Part shown: piece by piece, positions 25,246-33,408 of the stretch
How the letters are laid out: each line of letters opens with the position of its first letter
Numbering within the stretch: position 1 is the stretch's first letter
Source: Desulfitobacterium chlororespirans DSM 11544
GTDB taxonomy: Bacteria; Bacillota; Desulfitobacteriia; Desulfitobacteriales; Desulfitobacteriaceae
DNA: 64,000 bases
Assembly: GCF_900143285.1 (NCBI RefSeq)
Contig: NZ_FRDN01000003.1
Coordinates: 62,001 to 126,000 of the forward strand
Reading direction: 5' to 3'
Position numbers and translations under genes: made by a program
The notes under the pieces: model-generated
What the model saw: only the letters and a program-made list of their open reading frames with translations
Told to the model about the DNA's origin: nothing
Database searches by the model: none

Positions 25246-26088
25246 ATGAAAGAAAAAAAAGCCTGGGTACTCAATGGTTATCTTGCTGTGGTTGTCGTTT
25301 TGGCTTCGCTCATCGGCGGCACAGCCCTGCTCATTCAAACACAGTTTACCCTGGGAATCGCTCTTATCCTCATCGGAGTGCTTCTGTCCAGCGGTATCGT
25401 TGTCATCCAGCCCAATAAATCTTATGTGATTACCTTTTTCGGCAGCTATATTGGGACCATACGTGAACCTGGTCTTTGGCTCACCATCCCCCTTTCCACA
25501 CGTAAATCTGTTTCTTTACGGGTCCGCAACTTCAACAGCAAGACTTTAAAGGTCAATGATGTGGAAGGGAACCCTATTGAAATCGCCGCTGTGATCGTTT
25601 TCCGTGTTGTGGATACCGCCAAAGCAATTTTTGATGTGGATAGATACGAGCAATTCGTAGAGATCCAAAGCGAAACCGCTCTCCGTCATGTGACCAGCCG
25701 TTACCCCTATGATAACTTCGAAAAGGACGGCTATTCTTTGCGGGGTCATTCCGAAGAAGTGGCCAGAGAACTCTCTCTGGAACTTCAGGAACGTCTCAAA
25801 GTGGCTGGGGTAGAAGTTATGGAGGCCCGCCTGACTCACTTAGCTTATTCGACTGAAATCGCCGGTGCCATGCTCCAGCGTCAACAGGCCAATGCCATTC
25901 TGGATGCCCGTCAAATTATCGTTGAAGGCGCCATGGGTATGGTCCAGATGGCTGTGGAACGCCTGGAAACGAATAATGTCGTCCAGCTTGACGAGGAGCG
26001 CAAAGCTGCCATGATCAACAATCTGCTGGTGGCCATCGTCTCTGACCGCTCCGCTCAGCCCGTCATTAATACAGGTACCCTCTACTAA
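25246..26088 (+). CDS. SPFH/band-7 domain membrane-anchored protein
   Basis: 280 residues. Two N-terminal hydrophobic segments (about 6-32 and 34-52) anchor a band-7 domain: QPNKSYVITFFGSYIGTIREPG, then VSLRVRNFNSKTLKVNDVEGNPIEI and the helical EVARELSLELQERL. This is the stomatin/prohibitin-like fold that assembles membrane microdomains. GGGAGG precedes the ATG. It is followed within 32 bases by a ribbon-helix-helix gene and then a GPP34 gene, forming a likely operon. Confidence 0.92.
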   Translation: MKEKKAWVLNGYLAVVVVLASLIGGTALLIQTQFTLGIALILIGVLLSSGIVVIQPNKSYVITFFGSYIGTIREPGLWLTIPLSTRKSVSLRVRNFNSKTLKVNDVEGNPIEIAAVIVFRVVDTAKAIFDVDRYEQFVEIQSETALRHVTSRYPYDNFEKDGYSLRGHSEEVARELSLELQERLKVAGVEVMEARLTHLAYSTEIAGAMLQRQQANAILDARQIIVEGAMGMVQMAVERLETNNVVQLDEERKAAMINNLLVAIVSDRSAQPVINTGTLY

Positions 26089-26119
26089 TTTAGAATAATC
26101 CTGACAGGTGTTGATGAGT

Positions 26120-26347
26120 ATGTCCAAGAAACAATTCGCTTTAAGGTTAGATCCCAAACTATATACGGCTCTGGAAAAATGGGCAGCCGATGAGTTTCGA
26201 AGCGTCAACTCTCATATTGAGTTCCTGCTTCGAGAAGCTACCCGCAAGTCGGGACGCCTTAATAAGGGCGGGGAAACACCTGGTGAAGGAGGAGATTATA
26301 TAGATGTTAACCCTCATGGAAGAAGTTCTTCTCATTTCTCTGAATGA
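26120..26347 (+). CDS. Arc-like ribbon-helix-helix protein
   Basis: 75 residues from the ATG at 26120; ATG at 26114 is equally possible (AGGTG lies just before). KKQFALRLDPKLYTALEKWA gives the DNA-contacting strand and helix A, and DEFRSVNSHIEFLLREA helix B, as in Arc-type repressors. A 30-residue Gly/Lys-rich tail follows. The 3' end overlaps the GPP34 gene by 44 bases. It may regulate this operon by binding the phased repeats at 25060-25114; that is untested inference. Confidence 0.8.
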   Translation: MSKKQFALRLDPKLYTALEKWAADEFRSVNSHIEFLLREATRKSGRLNKGGETPGEGGDYIDVNPHGRSSSHFSE

Positions 26348-26939
26348 AGAAAAGGGTAACTTCTCTTTTACGGCCAGCACCTTCATCGATTACTGTCTTA
26401 CCGGTGCCATCCTTATGGAGTTAGAGCATCTCAAGCGGATTCGGGTGGATAAAAAAACTGTGGAAGTCCTCGATGCCAGACCCTTTAATAACCGGCGTCT
26501 GGAACTTGCCCTTGAGCCGATGGATTCCAGCAAACGTCATCGTCCTCCTGAATATTGGGTTTCCAAGCTTCGCAGCACCCTCAAGGGCTTACGAAAGAGT
26601 CTTCTGGAGGAGATGGCGGATAAGGCTCTCTTGCGGGAGGAAGAGCAGCAGGGCTTTCTCTTCTTTACTTCCACCCGTTATCCTGTCCGGGATGAACGGG
26701 CAAGGAAGGATATATTGGATCGGATCCACCGGGTGCTTTTGCGGGGGGAAAGCCCGGATCGCAAAACGGCTAAGCTCATCGGCTTGCTTTATGCCAGTGG
26801 AATTCTCCCCTACCTGGTGGATAAGGGAGAGCGGAAAGAGGCCAAAAAAAGAGCTAAAGACATCACTAAAGATGATATATTAGCTAATGCCGTAAAAAAA
26901 GCCGTTCAGGCTACCTACGCCAATCCTGCCTTCTACTAA
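26304..26939 (+). CDS. GPP34 (GOLPH3/Vps74-like) family protein
   Basis: 211 residues. The opening MLTLMEEVLLISLNEEKGNF, then AILMELEHLKRIRVDKK and GLLYASGILPYLV match the GPP34 family, whose eukaryotic members bind phosphatidylinositol-4-phosphate on Golgi membranes. Bacterial members are common in Actinobacteria but little studied; a membrane-lipid-binding role is the usual proposal. AAGGAGGAG lies before the ATG, inside the preceding gene. Its pairing with an SPFH scaffold protein points to membrane organisation. Confidence 0.88.
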   Translation: MLTLMEEVLLISLNEEKGNFSFTASTFIDYCLTGAILMELEHLKRIRVDKKTVEVLDARPFNNRRLELALEPMDSSKRHRPPEYWVSKLRSTLKGLRKSLLEEMADKALLREEEQQGFLFFTSTRYPVRDERARKDILDRIHRVLLRGESPDRKTAKLIGLLYASGILPYLVDKGERKEAKKRAKDITKDDILANAVKKAVQATYANPAFY

Positions 26940-26973
26940 GTCCGATGAAATCATGGATGAATCATGGAATCAT

Positions 26974-26995
26974 GGGGACAGGTCCCTTAATTCAC
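26974..26995. repeat. Solo arm of the GGGGACAGG repeat
   Basis: GGGGACAGGTCCCTTAATTCA matches 18 of 22 positions of the left arm of the hairpin at 22988-23009 when aligned, but has no partner arm. It is preceded by three tandem copies of an AATCATGG-like unit (26950-26977). Probably a decayed member of the same repeat family. Confidence 0.5.
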
Positions 26996-27038
26996 ACCTC
27001 CATATGAACAATAATCGAGTTGAAATCGGTTTTCCTCA

Positions 27039-27090
27039 GCAAATAAGTCAGGGGGCGTTCACCACACATGAACGCCCCTGACTTATTTGC
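27039..27090. terminator. Long perfect hairpin terminator
   Basis: GCAAATAAGTCAGGGG followed by CGTTCA pairs with TGAACG followed by CCCCTGACTTATTTGC across a short loop, with one bulged G. T-rich ends on both sides allow it to close the minus-strand hydrolase gene and, from the other side, the GPP34 operon. Confidence 0.88.
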
Positions 27091-27093
27091 TTA

Positions 27094-28038
27094 TTAACTT
27101 TGCACCCAAGTGGCCCCAATTTCCTGAAGGGCGATCTTCTCCATTTTCCCCGCCATGGCCTGATTAAAACGCTGAATGGGTTCCTCCATGGGCTCCTGGG
27201 AAAGTTTAAAGGTCCCCCAGTGCATGGGCAGAATTTTTTTCGCTCCCATTTCCTCGGCCATCTGAATGGCTTGCTCCGGAGTAGCGTGACGGGCTTCGAA
27301 GGATTTAGGCGAATAGGCGGCAATACCCATGATTGCCAGCTCAATCTCCACTTCCCGCAATTGCTGCTGGAATTTTTCCGTATAACCCGTATCGGCACCT
27401 ATGAAAAGATTGACACCATTTTTAGAAAGAAGGATGGAGTTAGCTTCCATCTCCTTGTTCCAAGGAAGACGTGCTCCCCAATGCTCCCCCTCTATGGCTT
27501 TGACCTTAAGTCCCCCCGGATATTCTTTTTCGTCACCCCAATGCATCTCATCGATAGTTTTATAATTCAGCCCCTCCCAAAGGGAGCGGGTTCCCTTGGC
27601 TGTAACGACCGCAGTATCCGGTGATTGCATGCTCCTGAGGCTGGGGTAGTCAAAATGATCGGTGTGGGCATGGGAGCAAATGACCAGATCTACCTTGCCT
27701 ACCTGTTCTGCCGTTAAGGGGCAGGCCACATAGCGCTTCATACCGACAGTATAATTGCCTAAAGGAGTCAACCCGATTCTCTCATAAAAAGCTGGATCGA
27801 TGAGAATTTTTGTGCCATAAAAGTTCATCAAAAAACCCGCGTGACCAAGCCAAGCCACCGTCAGTTCTTCGTTCTTCCACTTAGCGGGCGTGGGAATCTG
27901 GGTTGGCTTCTTCATTTTTTCGGTATTGTCGTTATCATTGTCATATCCTACATGAGAGGCCAAAGCTAACCCTCCTACGGCTGCAATTCCCAAGGTAATG
28001 AATTTCCTGCGGCTAATGCCAGTCTTTGATGTTTCCAT
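27094..28038 (-). CDS. Exported metallo-beta-lactamase-fold hydrolase (NAPE-PLD/UlaG-like)
   Basis: 314 residues. The N-terminus carries a Tat motif, SRRKFITLG (residues 9-17), and a hydrophobic stretch, so export in folded form is expected. Metal-binding motifs are in order: VAWLGHAGF, LVICSHAHTDHFDYPS (HxHxDH), EGEHWGARLPWN, GADTGYTE and PMHWGTFKLSQEP. The last motif and the overall length fit the NAPE-hydrolysing phospholipase D-like branch of the L-ascorbate-6-P lactonase family. The substrate in this organism is unknown. Confidence 0.88.
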   Translation of the reverse strand: METSKTGISRRKFITLGIAAVGGLALASHVGYDNDNDNTEKMKKPTQIPTPAKWKNEELTVAWLGHAGFLMNFYGTKILIDPAFYERIGLTPLGNYTVGMKRYVACPLTAEQVGKVDLVICSHAHTDHFDYPSLRSMQSPDTAVVTAKGTRSLWEGLNYKTIDEMHWGDEKEYPGGLKVKAIEGEHWGARLPWNKEMEANSILLSKNGVNLFIGADTGYTEKFQQQLREVEIELAIMGIAAYSPKSFEARHATPEQAIQMAEEMGAKKILPMHWGTFKLSQEPMEEPIQRFNQAMAGKMEKIALQEIGATWVQS

Positions 28039-28172
28039 TATGCTCTACCTCAAAAACTTTAATAAGGGAATTATACAATAGGTTCAACGTGGTAACAAAT
28101 ATTTAGCTAAGAGGAATATAAGACTATCTCTTAGATAAACTAATCATTAATTAAACACCGAGGAGGGTGATC

Positions 28173-28292
28173 ATGAACTTCGCAGATAAATTTAACGAGG
28201 ACAAGAAGAAGGCAGAAGAAAACCAAAAACATCAGGGAAAGGGCAATCCTGGCCACAAGTTGCCTAATAAACAGCATAGCACCAACAAATGA
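28173..28292 (+). CDS. 39-residue DUF4023-like small protein
   Basis: ATG at 28173 follows a near-perfect GAGGAGGGTGATC. The product is very hydrophilic: MNFADKFNEDKKKAEENQK, then HQGKGNPGHKLPNKQHSTNK. The end GKGNP..KLPNKQH is what I recall for the DUF4023 family of small Bacillota proteins, of unknown role, often in spore formers. It stands alone between two minus-strand genes. Confidence 0.72.
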   Translation: MNFADKFNEDKKKAEENQKHQGKGNPGHKLPNKQHSTNK

Positions 28293-28368
28293 GTTCTTGA
28301 TTCCATGAAAAGGGAGCATATCACCATGATGCGCTCCCTCTATACTGCCTTACTATGTAAAGATATTT

Positions 28369-30069
28369 TTAAACCTTTTGGGCTGCATCCAGTCCGGCCA
28401 GGTATCCGAAGATAACTCCACCGGCTACAGGGTTTCCGGGGCCATGATAGGTGATTCCGGGGCCGCCTAATCCTGCCGCATTGCCGGCAGCATAGAGACC
28501 GGGGATGACATTGCCATGGACATCGATAACTTGTGCCTTTGCATTAATCCGTGCTCCGCCACAAGTTCCGCAATTGCCCGAATGAATCTGGATGCCATAG
28601 TAAGGACCTTTGGCCAAGGGGGCCAGGGTGCAGGCGGGATTCTCGGGATCTGCCTGGGCCATAGCGTAGTCACCGGAGGCAAGCCGGTCGAAATAGCTTT
28701 CGCCACGATGGAAATGAGGATCTGTGGGAGGAGTCTGGGAAGCATATTTATTGAATTCAGCTACAGTAGCTTCCAAACCTTGGGCATCGATACCTAGTTT
28801 TTGAGCCAGTTCTGCCAAAGTATCTGCCTTGGTGATATAATCAGGAACATTATCTCCTTTAGCACCGGCAATACCGTACTTGCTCCATTGAACTGAATCA
28901 GCGATGACAAAGGCCGGCAAGTTCCGCCAACGGTTCTCTCCAAAAGTATCTCTTTCATAGAAGGGATAAGCGGAGGTATCATAGTCGCAGGCTTCGTTCA
29001 TAAAACGCTTGCCCTCTTTGTTAACAACGATGGTGCCGGGTTTTCCTCTCCAGAGGAACCAATCGCCAATAATCGTTTTCCAGGTGCTCTTCTTGTAATC
29101 TTTGGCGTTTTGACGATAGTTGGCCACTTCGTCCTCCCAGCCGGGGAGCAAATAAACCATTAGCCCCCAGGATTCGTTCATATTGCGCAGATCGGCACCG
29201 GCCTCCATAGCCATTCTTAAGCCGTCACCGCAGCCATAGATTCCGCCGCCGCTGCCGGGATTAAAGACCACGGATGCATCCACCGGACCTCTTTGGTAGG
29301 TTTTGAGCAAGCTTTTATCCCATTCAAAACCGCCTGTAGCCAGAACGACTCCTTTATTAGCTTTAACACGGATTTCTTTGCTGTCCTGGTAGGCGATGAC
29401 ACCGGTGATCTTGCCGGAATCATCTTTAATAAGCTTTTTGGCATGAGTATTCAGGGCAAATTTTACCCCTTTCGCAAGAGCATAATCGTAAAGAGCAGCC
29501 ATTAAGGCTTCCCCGGAACCTTTGCCATTGTAGGAAGGACTGATACTGCGACCCAGTCTCTTTCCTCCCGGCCATTCCGGGTGATAATCAGGATAACCAA
29601 ACTTGAATTCAATGTTCAATTTGTTCATAAGAAACTCAACAATTTGGGGACCATTTTCCAGGTAGGCATCGATGAGTTCTTCTTCAACCTGGCCGTCGTT
29701 GCCTTTCATAATATATTGACGGCCTTCTTCAATGGAATCCGGGATTCCTTCTTTTTTCTGCATAGGATTGGCAGGCACCCATAAGGCTCCGCCAGACACC
29801 CGAGTCGTTCCTCCTGGAATAGGTAAAGATTCCAGCACCAATACCGAGGCTCCGGCTTCTGCTGCGGAAACAGCAGCTCCACCGCCGGCGCAACCAAATC
29901 CTACTACGACAACATCCGCTTCAGCATCCCAGTTTTCTGAGTCAGACGGTGTCTGGGGCGCAGCTGACTGATTGCTGCATCCTGTTAAAAGGCCTGCTCC
30001 CGCTGCTACTGCCGTAGCTAACCCGCCAATCATAAATTTACGACGGCTTACATTTAAACTATCGCTCAT
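28369..30069 (-). CDS. Exported FAD lipoprotein, fumarate reductase/KstD-type flavoprotein (with cytochrome partner)
   Basis: 566 residues. The leader has Tat motif SRRKFM (8-13) and a lipobox, LLTGC with Cys31, so the protein should be a Tat-exported lipoprotein. FAD-binding VVVGFGCAGGGAAVSAAEAG follows at about 53-72, and the C-terminus has the family's GLYAAGNAAGLGG. It belongs to the FAD_binding_2 group (fumarate reductase, urocanate reductase, 3-ketosteroid dehydrogenase). The preceding gene, 30 bases upstream, is a one-haem c-type cytochrome, so electrons probably pass from the membrane through it to this enzyme to reduce an unknown organic acceptor. Confidence 0.9.
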   Translation of the reverse strand: MSDSLNVSRRKFMIGGLATAVAAGAGLLTGCSNQSAAPQTPSDSENWDAEADVVVVGFGCAGGGAAVSAAEAGASVLVLESLPIPGGTTRVSGGALWVPANPMQKKEGIPDSIEEGRQYIMKGNDGQVEEELIDAYLENGPQIVEFLMNKLNIEFKFGYPDYHPEWPGGKRLGRSISPSYNGKGSGEALMAALYDYALAKGVKFALNTHAKKLIKDDSGKITGVIAYQDSKEIRVKANKGVVLATGGFEWDKSLLKTYQRGPVDASVVFNPGSGGGIYGCGDGLRMAMEAGADLRNMNESWGLMVYLLPGWEDEVANYRQNAKDYKKSTWKTIIGDWFLWRGKPGTIVVNKEGKRFMNEACDYDTSAYPFYERDTFGENRWRNLPAFVIADSVQWSKYGIAGAKGDNVPDYITKADTLAELAQKLGIDAQGLEATVAEFNKYASQTPPTDPHFHRGESYFDRLASGDYAMAQADPENPACTLAPLAKGPYYGIQIHSGNCGTCGGARINAKAQVIDVHGNVIPGLYAAGNAAGLGGPGITYHGPGNPVAGGVIFGYLAGLDAAQKV

Positions 30070-30098
30070 CAAGAGTCACTCCCTCATTACCATTACGC

Positions 30099-30479
30099 TT
30101 ATTTTTGAAATGCCTCGTCATATTTGCTTTCGATTTTTGCCGGGGGTTGAGCTTGAACCCAAGACCAAAGATCATCCCAAGCTGCTGCCGGGGCGATGGT
30201 CAGATTGCCTGTCATTGTACTCTGATATTGAGTAAGAATAGGATTTTCTTCCGTTTTACCTTCTCCCTTTGTTCCCTCATTCTCACTTGCGCCATCGGGA
30301 TGGATTTCGCCGCCCTTACCATCCCCTTTACGTCCGTCTTCATGACAAGGCGTACAGGTAACCTGATCCTCACTCATGGAGACAAAAGCATTGGTTTCCG
30401 TCGTTGTGCTGACAGTCACAACCAAAGCAAGTGCCAGCAGTAAAAATACTCTTTTAGCCCACTTTATACCTTTTTCCAA
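30099..30479 (-). CDS. Small exported monohaem c-type cytochrome
   Basis: 126 residues. TTG start with GAGGTG seven bases upstream. The first 31 residues form a signal anchor or signal peptide (RVFLLLALALVVTVS). A single CXXCH haem site, CTPCH, is at 42-46, followed by a Gly/Lys/Asp/Glu-rich linker and an amphipathic C-terminus with three Trp. One haem in a protein this small, next to a separately encoded flavoprotein, is a split form of flavocytochrome c. Confidence 0.85.
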   Translation of the reverse strand: MEKGIKWAKRVFLLLALALVVTVSTTTETNAFVSMSEDQVTCTPCHEDGRKGDGKGGEIHPDGASENEGTKGEGKTEENPILTQYQSTMTGNLTIAPAAAWDDLWSWVQAQPPAKIESKYDEAFQK

Positions 30480-30554
30480 ATCCTCTCACCTCTTTCTTGA
30501 GTGCACTTTCACATCAAAAGCGCCCAATTCCTCCTTTGCTCTATGCCTATAACC

Positions 30555-30595
30555 ATTATATATTAAGCCTGTCTGCAGACGCGCAAACAGGCTTA
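30555..30595 (-). promoter_or_regulatory. Promoter with dyad for the cytochrome-flavoprotein operon
   Basis: On the minus strand TATAAT (30555-30560 on plus as ATTATA) lies about 75 bases before the cytochrome start. The region of the -35 element is covered by an inverted repeat, TAAGCCTGT (30564-30572) and ACAGGCTTA (30587-30595). A repressor or activator binding there could control this operon. Confidence 0.5.
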
Positions 30596-30670
30596 GCCTC
30601 ATTGTCTTTAATGTGTTTAAGGGAGCATAGCCCTTGCTATGTGAGGAAGAGGAGCCATTCTACAGCATGG

Positions 30671-30725
30671 ATAGGGTAGAGTCTTGATAAGGATAGGGTA
30701 GAGTAAAATTTGCATAGGGTAGAGT
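30671..30725. promoter_or_regulatory. Three phased direct repeats ATAGGGTAGAGT
   Basis: Perfect copies of ATAGGGTAGAGT at 30671-30682, 30693-30704 and 30714-30725, spaced 22 and 21 bases. They lie between the cytochrome operon and the stop codon of the HTH protein, about 110-170 bases upstream of the likely -10 element of the cytochrome operon. The arrangement is like that of an activator bound on one face of the helix. Confidence 0.65.
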
Positions 30726-30729
30726 TTGT

Positions 30730-32589
30730 TCAGATAGATGCTGTAGTGAACCATTGCTGAATTTTTCGAGCGGTTTGGAAGTCGGGGGTTCTTCGCCCCA
30801 ACTCCAGCTTGGAAACCGTGGTTTGATCAATACCAATGGCCTCCGCTGCCTGCATCTGGGTCAATCTTCTTCTTAAGCGTTCCTTCCTTAATTGCTCACC
30901 AAGGTTATTTAAAGATACTCCTGCGGATTTGGGTGGTTTGATTGGCTTTGTCCCTGATTTAATCTTGGCGTATTGATCGATTATAGCCTGAGGAGGCTCC
31001 ACCACCAATTTCAAATCCAGCCAATCCTGCCCATTCCTGTAGATCCGATCATATTGCCAACCGGCAATAATCTCCTTATCTTTGAGAGCGTCCATCATTT
31101 TTTCGAATCGCTCAATTATTTTTGCTGAACGTGATCTTTGATATTCCAGATGTATGGCGTTAAGCAAGGTCGGGATGCGGATCGGTTCCAAATAATGCCC
31201 CCGGGATTGCCGGCTTCTCCATAGCCAGGAGAAATAGCGGGCCGCCCGTTTTTCGTAAGCCTGGCGGTATGGATCAAGTTCAAAAACCCGCTTGGAAAGG
31301 ATGGAGGTTTGCCTCTTCCCCTTCTGCAAATCGCGAACCAAAGGATTACCCGGCCGCACCTCCCATGTGTAATCTCCTCTGCTTCCCGCCTCCGGTGAAT
31401 TCTTACTTTTAGAAATAATAAAGGCTTTTTCCTCTAAGGTAAAAGAGTTGAGCCCAGCGGGATTAATCCAGAGCCGATTTAATAACTCCATGTGAGCGGC
31501 AATGCGTTCCCGCCACTCCGCTTTATACCCTCCCCTTTGACCATGACCATTTTTCTGCCTGAGCAACCCCCGGAGATCGAGAATATCGTCTGCATGAATC
31601 ATGATCTTTTCTTGAGAAGATGTGGATCTTTTGAGCCAGAGGTGGCAGATCGAATCCATGACATCAGCTGTCTCGTCATTCATCCCTTTTGTCAGATCTT
31701 GACAAGCATTAATGAGTAAATCATTTTCACTTTTGAAAATCGCTCTGCCGCTGGAACTGCCGCTGGGGGTTTCCAAATTCGCACTAAGCCAGATCCTGTT
31801 GTCATGGACGGTGAATTCCTGTGCCGCTACTGCTTTGCGCAGTTGATGGTACACGGCCATACTAAACGTAGTTAGATATGAGGTTTTTTCTTTAATCATT
31901 CTAGGCCGGAGGATACTCTGCACCCCCACAGCCGGTGCATTTAACCCTAAAAATTCTTCATAGAAAACCAAACTATACCGGGAAGGCCCCAGATACTCTT
32001 TTTGCAGGGATTGCATGTAGAGATCCACAAAATTTTTGGCATAAATATCAAAGAGACTGTTAAACCGCTCGGCATTTGCATAGCAAAGCGTTTTGGAATA
32101 GACCTTTGACCAGGTCCGCTCCGACATACAGGATAGTGTTCTCTGCTCGAATTCCTGAGACATGGCCTCCAGTGTCCAGATTACAGAGTTATTCCAATAC
32201 CATCTCACTGCATCTTCCCAAATATTCTCTTGATCAAGAAGATCCATGACAAATCTGCATAGATGATGATCCACCCGTTCACTGACATCCGGGCTGAGAC
32301 TCAGATCACGAATATTCCCGCGATCGTCGGTACAATAAATAACATGGGCCTTATGGAGTAAATCCCTATCCATCTCCCCCAGACGCTGGGTTATACTGTT
32401 CAAATAAGAATTTAAAAGTGCGGACTTAAGGTGGGAGGTGATCATATCCGGGACTTGAGAAAAACGTATTCCTGCTGTCCAGCTCTTTAAATTACTTGAG
32501 TTCAAGGCATATTGAGCCTTCTCCAGCCACTCCTGATTCAATCCTGGCGACCCCAAATAAATGCCATTAGTATTCGTGAACTCTTTCAT
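30730..32589 (-). CDS. Large protein with C-terminal XRE-type helix-turn-helix
   Basis: 619 residues; AAGGAGGAAG precedes the ATG. The last 55 residues are an XRE/Cro-C1 HTH (LGEQLRKERLRRRLTQMQAAEAIG, then DQTTVSKLELGRRTPDFQ, shown here in two parts). The first 550 residues are hydrophilic, rich in Trp, Arg and Leu, with no domain I recognise and no membrane segment. A DNA-binding domain at the C-terminal end of such a long sensor-like body is unusual for XRE regulators. Neighbours are the cytochrome-flavoprotein operon downstream and a TetR gene upstream, all about exported flavoproteins, so it may sense an electron acceptor. The phased repeats begin right after its stop codon. Confidence 0.75.
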   Translation of the reverse strand: MKEFTNTNGIYLGSPGLNQEWLEKAQYALNSSNLKSWTAGIRFSQVPDMITSHLKSALLNSYLNSITQRLGEMDRDLLHKAHVIYCTDDRGNIRDLSLSPDVSERVDHHLCRFVMDLLDQENIWEDAVRWYWNNSVIWTLEAMSQEFEQRTLSCMSERTWSKVYSKTLCYANAERFNSLFDIYAKNFVDLYMQSLQKEYLGPSRYSLVFYEEFLGLNAPAVGVQSILRPRMIKEKTSYLTTFSMAVYHQLRKAVAAQEFTVHDNRIWLSANLETPSGSSSGRAIFKSENDLLINACQDLTKGMNDETADVMDSICHLWLKRSTSSQEKIMIHADDILDLRGLLRQKNGHGQRGGYKAEWRERIAAHMELLNRLWINPAGLNSFTLEEKAFIISKSKNSPEAGSRGDYTWEVRPGNPLVRDLQKGKRQTSILSKRVFELDPYRQAYEKRAARYFSWLWRSRQSRGHYLEPIRIPTLLNAIHLEYQRSRSAKIIERFEKMMDALKDKEIIAGWQYDRIYRNGQDWLDLKLVVEPPQAIIDQYAKIKSGTKPIKPPKSAGVSLNNLGEQLRKERLRRRLTQMQAAEAIGIDQTTVSKLELGRRTPDFQTARKIQQWFTTASI

Positions 32590-32637
32590 GATCTTCCTCC
32601 TTATCTTGCCCTGTTCCAGGAAGGCATGGGGACGATT

Positions 32638-33153
32638 CTAGGATACTCTTTCAATCACAGAAACCATGTTATGTACAGTGTCAGTCATTTCTTCGATCTT
32701 TTCTTTCCTATCATTAACAATCCAGACGATCAATATTTCCACACATAATCCCACACTGGCTTTTTGCAGAAAAGAAGATACTCCTTTATTGGTCATCATG
32801 TCTGTAAAGACTTCGAGAATGTGGCCGCCTATGGTTTCTCTGAGAAACTCCGTCTTATTAGCCTGAACTAAAGCATAAATAAGCTCACTGTGGCGTGTAT
32901 AATACTGATAAAACCTACGCAAATAAACCTTTTTATCCTCTTCGTCATCCAAGTGGGCATTGTTATCATCAAAAGGTTGAAGGTAATCCCGAAGGACATC
33001 CATAGGCTGTGCATAATAGCGGTAAAAAGTTGAACGGGATACTCCAGCTTTCAGCACTAATTCTTTCACAGTGATGTCATTAACATCTTTTTCCTTCATT
33101 AGCCTCATTATAGCAGTATACAGACAATCTTGGGCAAAGCTCTTCTTCTGCAC
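32638..33153 (-). CDS. TetR-family transcriptional regulator
   Basis: 171 residues. Residues about 10-55 form the TetR HTH: AIMRLMKEKDVNDITVKELV, then KAGVSRSTFYRYY. The rest is helical ligand-binding sequence. It is divergent from the exported flavoprotein gene at 33409 and probably controls it. A candidate operator in the gap is ATACT-N9-AGTAT at 33298-33316. Confidence 0.88.
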   Translation of the reverse strand: MQKKSFAQDCLYTAIMRLMKEKDVNDITVKELVLKAGVSRSTFYRYYAQPMDVLRDYLQPFDDNNAHLDDEEDKKVYLRRFYQYYTRHSELIYALVQANKTEFLRETIGGHILEVFTDMMTNKGVSSFLQKASVGLCVEILIVWIVNDRKEKIEEMTDTVHNMVSVIERVS

Positions 33154-33297
33154 GGGACATTTACCCCCTTTTTGTCTCGTTTAACCGGCAACATATTGAA
33201 TGACTGGAGTCAGAATGTTAAGGTAATACCAAAGAACCTGTGATAATAATAACAAATTACTGTATTTATGGAAAGGGGGATTATTCGACAACTGTAT

Positions 33298-33316
33298 ATA
33301 CTCTGATTATCAGTAT
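33298..33316. promoter_or_regulatory. Candidate TetR operator
   Basis: ATACTCTGATTATCAGTAT: 5-base inverted ends around a nearly symmetric centre, placed between the TetR gene and the flavoprotein gene it probably controls. Short, so low confidence. Confidence 0.3.
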
Positions 33317-33408
33317 TAGTCTTATAATTTTACAAACCAGAGGATCGCTGGAAGGAAAGATTATTAGTGAATAAAATCTCAAGACTAAAGATGAGGAGTG
33401 GCTGGTTC

